Below are positions 6,249 through 9,591 of a DNA stretch of 9,591 nt, in pieces (position 1 is the stretch's first letter; each line of letters opens with the position of its first letter). This stretch comes from Treponema sp. (GTDB lineage: Bacteria; Spirochaetota; Spirochaetia; Treponematales; Breznakiellaceae), in the NCBI GenBank assembly GCA_031259515.1, contig JAIRLK010000191.1, positions 1 through 9,591 of the forward strand. The letters are read 5' to 3'. A program made the translations under genes and the position numbers. The notes beneath the pieces are model-generated. The model was not told the origin of the DNA and ran no database searches. It was given only the letters and a program-made list of their open reading frames with translations.

Positions 6249-6272
6249 GAGGTACGCATGGAGGTACGCATG
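6249..6272 (+). repeat. Tandem 12-base duplication of ribosome-binding site and start
   Basis: GAGGTACGCATG is present twice without a break, at 6249-6260 and 6261-6272. Each copy carries a GAGG ribosome-binding sequence, a 5-base spacer and an ATG. Because 12 is a multiple of three, both ATGs are in frame. The product may start at either and differ by four residues (MEVR). Confidence 0.9.
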
Positions 6273-7652
6273 ATTGAACAGAAAAAACTGTCCTTAGCGG
6301 ACTGCCTTAAAGCGGCAACCGAGACCAAAGAGCTTTTGCTTGGCCCCTCCGCCCTGGAGGGTATACCCCGCCTGCTCCGGGAACACTACGATTTTACCGG
6401 GGTCTGTATCGTCGCCGATGAAAACACCGACGCGGCGGCGGGGAAAAAAGTCCGGGAAGTCCTGGATGCGGCGGGCATCTCCCCGGCTGCATCCCTGGTA
6501 TTCCCCGGCTCGCCCCGGCTTCACGCCGGCTGCCATCATATCGACCGGATAACCGCTCATCTTGCGGCCCTTCCCGGCCCGGCGGGCATAGTCCCCATCG
6601 CCGTGGGATCGGGAACGGTGAACGACCTGGTAAAACGGGCCGCTTCAGAACGGCGCCTCCCCTACCTCTGCGTTCCCACCGCCGCGTCGGTGGATGGCTA
6701 CACCTCCTACGGCGCGGCCCTCCTGTCCGGCGGCTTCAAACAGACTTTCCCCTGCCCCGCCCCCCGGACTTTGGCGGCATCCACAGCGGTATTACAGGGA
6801 GCGCCGGCCTACCTTTCATCCTCGGGATTCGGCGACCTGGCAGGGAAGATCATCGCCGGGACAGACTGGATCATCGCCGAAAAGGCCGGGGCCCTGGGCG
6901 CTCCGGGGACCGAGCCCATCGATCCTCTGGCATGGGACATGACTCAGACCGGGCTCTTGGATACCCTCAACCGGTCGGCGGAGGCAGTCCGGGGGGATGG
7001 TGATGCGGTGGTGGCCCTCTTTTCCGCTCTGTCTATCACCGGCTTCGCCATGCAGCGCCTTAAAAGTTCCCGGCCCGTGTCGGGTTGCGAGCATCTGTGG
7101 AGCCATATCTGGGAAATGGAGGATCTCTCGGTGGACGGCAGTCCCGTAACCCACGGCCACAAGGTCGCCCTGGGAACCCTGGCCGCCGCCGCTTTTACGG
7201 AGGCCCTCTTTGCCCAAGCCTCCCCTCCCCTCCCCGCTTTGGGCTGGAAACCGCCCACCCGGGCGGAGCGGGAGGCGGAGGTACGCGCCGCCTTTGCCGC
7301 GGCTATCCCGGGGACCGGGCCGGCGGACGCCGCGGTAAAAACAGCCCTGGAAAAGCTGGCGGACGAAAAACACGCACGGGTCCTGGGGGATGCCCTGCGG
7401 GACAACTGGAAGGAAATACGGGAAAAAGTCCGGGAAAGGCTTCCCCCCTACGGCGAATTACGGGACCTCTTGGCCCGGGGCGGCTGTCCGGTCCTGCCAG
7501 AGGAAATCAACCTGAGCCGTAACGAGGTCATCGCGGCGGCCCGGCGGGTCCAGATGATACGGAACCGCTACACTGCGGTAGACTTAGCCTGGGACCTGGG
7601 AGTCTTCACCGGCGTATTGGCAAAAATGGAAGCGGGCCCCTACCTTAGATAA
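6258..7652 (+). CDS. egsA: sn-glycerol-1-phosphate dehydrogenase family (EgsA/AraM)
   Basis: The family reduces dihydroxyacetone phosphate to sn-glycerol 1-phosphate with NAD(P)H, and is metal-dependent and cytoplasmic. The 464-residue protein has the family blocks in order: GSGTVNDL for the nucleotide (117-124), PTAASVDGYTS (140-150), GFGDLAGK (190-197), SGCEHLWSH (275-283) and THGHKVALGT (298-307). Likely metal ligands are D193, H279 and H299. The region after about 335 is a helical C-terminal domain, rich in Ala and charged residues. It extends the protein beyond the roughly 350-400 residues usual for archaeal and Bacillus members. In archaea this enzyme sets the lipid backbone; in Bacillus AraM supplies PcrB. 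No prenyl-transferase partner is visible here, so the use of the product is unknown. Start choice is ambiguous: ATG at 6258 or ATG at 6270, each with its own GAGG because of a tandem duplication. The gene converges on thrA with an 11-base gap. Confidence 0.88.
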   Translation: MEVRMIEQKKLSLADCLKAATETKELLLGPSALEGIPRLLREHYDFTGVCIVADENTDAAAGKKVREVLDAAGISPAASLVFPGSPRLHAGCHHIDRITAHLAALPGPAGIVPIAVGSGTVNDLVKRAASERRLPYLCVPTAASVDGYTSYGAALLSGGFKQTFPCPAPRTLAASTAVLQGAPAYLSSSGFGDLAGKIIAGTDWIIAEKAGALGAPGTEPIDPLAWDMTQTGLLDTLNRSAEAVRGDGDAVVALFSALSITGFAMQRLKSSRPVSGCEHLWSHIWEMEDLSVDGSPVTHGHKVALGTLAAAAFTEALFAQASPPLPALGWKPPTRAEREAEVRAAFAAAIPGTGPADAAVKTALEKLADEKHARVLGDALRDNWKEIREKVRERLPPYGELRDLLARGGCPVLPEEINLSRNEVIAAARRVQMIRNRYTAVDLAWDLGVFTGVLAKMEAGPYLR

Positions 7653-7681
7653 TTCCTCACCTATTAGACTAAGGTCCGGGC
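7636..7681. terminator. Shared hairpin over the convergent gene ends
   Basis: GCCC (7636-7639), ACCTTAG (7642-7648) and TAAT (7650-7653) pair with ATTA (7663-7666), CTAAGGT (7669-7675) and GGGC (7678-7681). This makes 15 pairs with two small internal loops and a 9-base apical loop. Both stop codons (7650-7652 rightward, 7664-7666 leftward) lie inside. The symmetry suits a bidirectional terminator, but neither side has a T run, so a role in RNA 3'-end protection is equally possible. Confidence 0.45.
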
Positions 7682-9591
7682 TATCCGTACAATATCCGCG
7701 AAGACGCCGCCTGCGGTAACCTGCGCGCCCGCGCCGGGGCCTTTGATCACCATGGGCAAGGTTGAATACCGGTCGCTGGTAATCACCACGATGTTGTCCG
7801 AATCCACCAGAGAGCGGAAGGGGCTCCCTTCGCCCTCTTCCCGGAGAGAAATTCGGGCGGATCCTTCTTCGATAACTGCCACATACCGCAGGACTTGACC
7901 TTTGGCCGCCGCAAGGACGCGGCGCTTTTCAAAGACCGGGTCCGCGTTCCGCAGTTCCGCGAAAAAGGCTTCCACCCCCTCAGCCTCGAAACACGGGGCG
8001 GGCAGGAGAGGCTCTATGGCAACCGCGTCAAATTCCAGGGACATACCGCACTCCCGGGCCAGGATCAGGGCTTTCCGGGCGGCATCCATGGCGTTAAGGT
8101 CATCCCGGGGGTCCGGTTCGGTGTAGCCTTTGGCCTTAGCCTCCCTGACCAGTCCGGAAAAGGGTTTGGAGCCGTCGAAGTTGTTGAAGATATAGCTCAG
8201 GGTCCCGGACAGGACCGCCTCTATACGCCTGACCCGGTCCCCTGAAACAGCCAAGTCCCGAAGGGTGGAAATGACCGGGAGGCCGGCGCAGACCGTGGTC
8301 TCGTAGAGGTAGGGAATGCCCCGGTCTTTGGCATACCCCGTCAGGGTACGATAATACTCCAGGGAGCCGGAATTGGCCTTCTTGTTGGGGGTAACAATGG
8401 GGATGGCGGCCCGCAGGATCTCGGCGTACCGGGAAGCCACATCGTTGCCGGAGGTGCAATCGCAGAACGCCATGTTGGGAAGGTTGAAGTCCCTCATCCT
8501 GGCGATAAAGGCGTCAAGATCAAAGGGAAATCCCCAGGGATCCCCCCGGTCATCGGAGGACAGCAGGGCCTTGACCGTTTTGGGGTCCAGACCGTCGGGA
8601 TTGAAGATCATCCGCCGGGAATTGGCCGCCCCGGCCAGGTTGATGCGTATCTTGTGTTCGTCCGCCAGGATTTCCCAGTGCCCCGCTATCTGGTCTATCA
8701 GGGTGCCGCCTATAAGGCCCGTACCCACCAAGAAGAGGTTCACCGACCGCACGCCGGAGAGGAAGAAGGCTTCGTGAATCGCGTTCAGGGCCTTGGCTTC
8801 ATTGTGCCGGGAAATGACCGCCGAGATATTGAGTTCCGATGACCCCTGGGCTATGGCCACAATGTTGATCCCGTTCCGGCCCAGGGCGTGGAAGATCTTT
8901 CCGGATATGCCGGACCTCCGCTTCATCTTCGATCCCACCACGGCGATAACCGCCAGCTCCCCTTCGACCACCGGCTCATCTATGGCAGCGGCGGCGATCT
9001 CCCGGTCAAATTCTTCGCGCAAAGCGGCGTCGGCATCGGCGGCGGACGCGGGGTCTATGGCAAAACAGATGGAATATTCGCTGGAACTTTGGGTGATAAG
9101 GATGACGTTGATCCGCCGCCGGGCCAAAGCGCCGAAAAGCCGGGAGGAGAACCCCGCAACCCCTACCATGCCCGTACCCTGAAGCCGGACCAGGGTGATG
9201 TTCCCCAAAGAACTGATTCCCCGTATAGGAAAGGAGCTGTCTTCGGCTTCCCCGGTAATCCAGGTTCCCGAAGAGGCGGGGTTGAAGGTGTTGCGTATCA
9301 CAATGGGGATGCCCTTTTCCAGGGCCGGCATGACCGTGGGAGGATGCAGAACCTTGGCCCCAAAATGGGAGAGTTCCAGGGCTTCCTCATAGGAAATGCG
9401 GTCTATTTTGAAGGCGGTCTTGACCATCCGGGGATCCGCGGTGAGTATGCCGTCCACATCGGTCCAGATTTCCACCGCGTCAGCTTCAAGGGCGGCGCCG
9501 AAGATGGCCGCCGAAAGGTCTGATCCTCCCCTGCCCAGGGTGGTAGTGCGCCCCTCATCATCGGAAGCGATGAATCCCGCGGCGATTTGCA
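7664..9591 (-). CDS. thrA: Bifunctional aspartokinase/homoserine dehydrogenase, partial
   Basis: This fused enzyme carries out the first step (aspartate to aspartyl phosphate) and third step (aspartate semialdehyde to homoserine) towards threonine and methionine. The last 641 residues are visible. The frame stays open at the right edge and about 180 N-terminal residues are missing compared with the 820-residue E. coli ThrA. Numbering from the first complete codon at the edge, the kinase ATP-site segment TLGRGGSD is at 17-24 and WTDVDG at 42-47. Two ACT regulatory repeats lie at about 131-175 and 212-255 (QSSSEYSI and QGSSELNI), so allosteric feedback is likely. The dehydrogenase half has GTGLIGG (289-295) for NAD(P), TPNKKAN (400-406), and YTEPDPRDDL with E491, D502 and K506 matching the catalytic Glu, Asp and Lys of the family. 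The fusion is ordinary and intact as far as it is seen. It is transcribed towards the dehydrogenase gene. Confidence 0.95.
   Translation of the reverse strand, partial: QIAAGFIASDDEGRTTTLGRGGSDLSAAIFGAALEADAVEIWTDVDGILTADPRMVKTAFKIDRISYEEALELSHFGAKVLHPPTVMPALEKGIPIVIRNTFNPASSGTWITGEAEDSSFPIRGISSLGNITLVRLQGTGMVGVAGFSSRLFGALARRRINVILITQSSSEYSICFAIDPASAADADAALREEFDREIAAAAIDEPVVEGELAVIAVVGSKMKRRSGISGKIFHALGRNGINIVAIAQGSSELNISAVISRHNEAKALNAIHEAFFLSGVRSVNLFLVGTGLIGGTLIDQIAGHWEILADEHKIRINLAGAANSRRMIFNPDGLDPKTVKALLSSDDRGDPWGFPFDLDAFIARMRDFNLPNMAFCDCTSGNDVASRYAEILRAAIPIVTPNKKANSGSLEYYRTLTGYAKDRGIPYLYETTVCAGLPVISTLRDLAVSGDRVRRIEAVLSGTLSYIFNNFDGSKPFSGLVREAKAKGYTEPDPRDDLNAMDAARKALILARECGMSLEFDAVAIEPLLPAPCFEAEGVEAFFAELRNADPVFEKRRVLAAAKGQVLRYVAVIEEGSARISLREEGEGSPFRSLVDSDNIVVITSDRYSTLPMVIKGPGAGAQVTAGGVFADIVRIARTLV

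Noticed and set aside
6816..7405. Leftward open frames opposite the glycerol-1-phosphate dehydrogenase gene
   Set aside because: Two overlapping frames in GC-rich DNA with biased Arg/Gly/Ala composition. The plus-strand gene has all its family motifs.
8888..9523. Long open frame opposite thrA
   Set aside because: It is a GC-driven shadow on the strand opposite a strongly conserved enzyme, with a Gly/Pro/Arg-rich low-complexity product.
1..9591. CRISPR array, tRNA, rRNA, insertion sequence or toxin-antitoxin pair
   Set aside because: No regularly spaced repeats, no cloverleaf or CCA end, no transposase motifs and no small overlapping gene pair with such domains were seen on either strand.

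Overview
The window holds ordinary chromosomal genes at about 55-60% GC. It has seven recognisable or describable protein genes, plus one gene cut off by the right edge. The organism is most likely a spirochaete of the Treponema group, perhaps a host-associated (gut) lineage. That is inference. It rests on the gene style, a two-barrel PilZ-like protein resembling the spirochaete PlzA arrangement, and a histidyl-tRNA synthetase with the RFDLTVP type of motif 2. No rRNA, tRNA, phage, transposase or CRISPR array is present.

Layout, left to right. Bases 1-171 carry no supported gene. tag (3-methyladenine DNA glycosylase I) runs leftward at 172-741. It is divergent from a rightward pair made of a glycosyltransferase (909-2372) and a HAD-superfamily hydrolase (2365-3282), whose reading frames overlap by 8 bases. 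The divergent gap holds good sigma-70-like promoter elements for both directions. Next come a small single-span membrane protein (3371-3616) and a more AT-rich gene (3775-4635) for a protein with two similar halves, probably PilZ-like barrels. The 3' end of that gene lies inside a palindromic repeat built on CACGAATT. hisS follows (4848-6143), with a strong hairpin just ahead of its start codon. After a hairpin-rich gap comes a gene of the sn-glycerol-1-phosphate dehydrogenase family (6258-7652). Its ribosome-binding site and start codon lie in a perfect 12-base tandem duplication. The last gene, leftward from beyond the right edge, is the C-terminal two thirds of a fused aspartokinase/homoserine dehydrogenase (thrA, 7664-9591). 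It converges on the dehydrogenase gene with an 11-base gap, and one imperfect hairpin spans both stop codons.

The genes do not form one pathway. They cover DNA repair, probable glycan or glycoside synthesis (glycosyltransferase plus HAD), a possible signalling protein, translation, glycerophosphate metabolism and threonine/methionine precursor synthesis. I do not see a convincing new multi-gene system. The items most worth checking are the duplicated start region at 6249-6272, the repeat that supplies a C-terminus at 4600-4647, the internal duplication in the PilZ-like protein, and the glycosyltransferase/HAD pair with an unusual HAD motif I.
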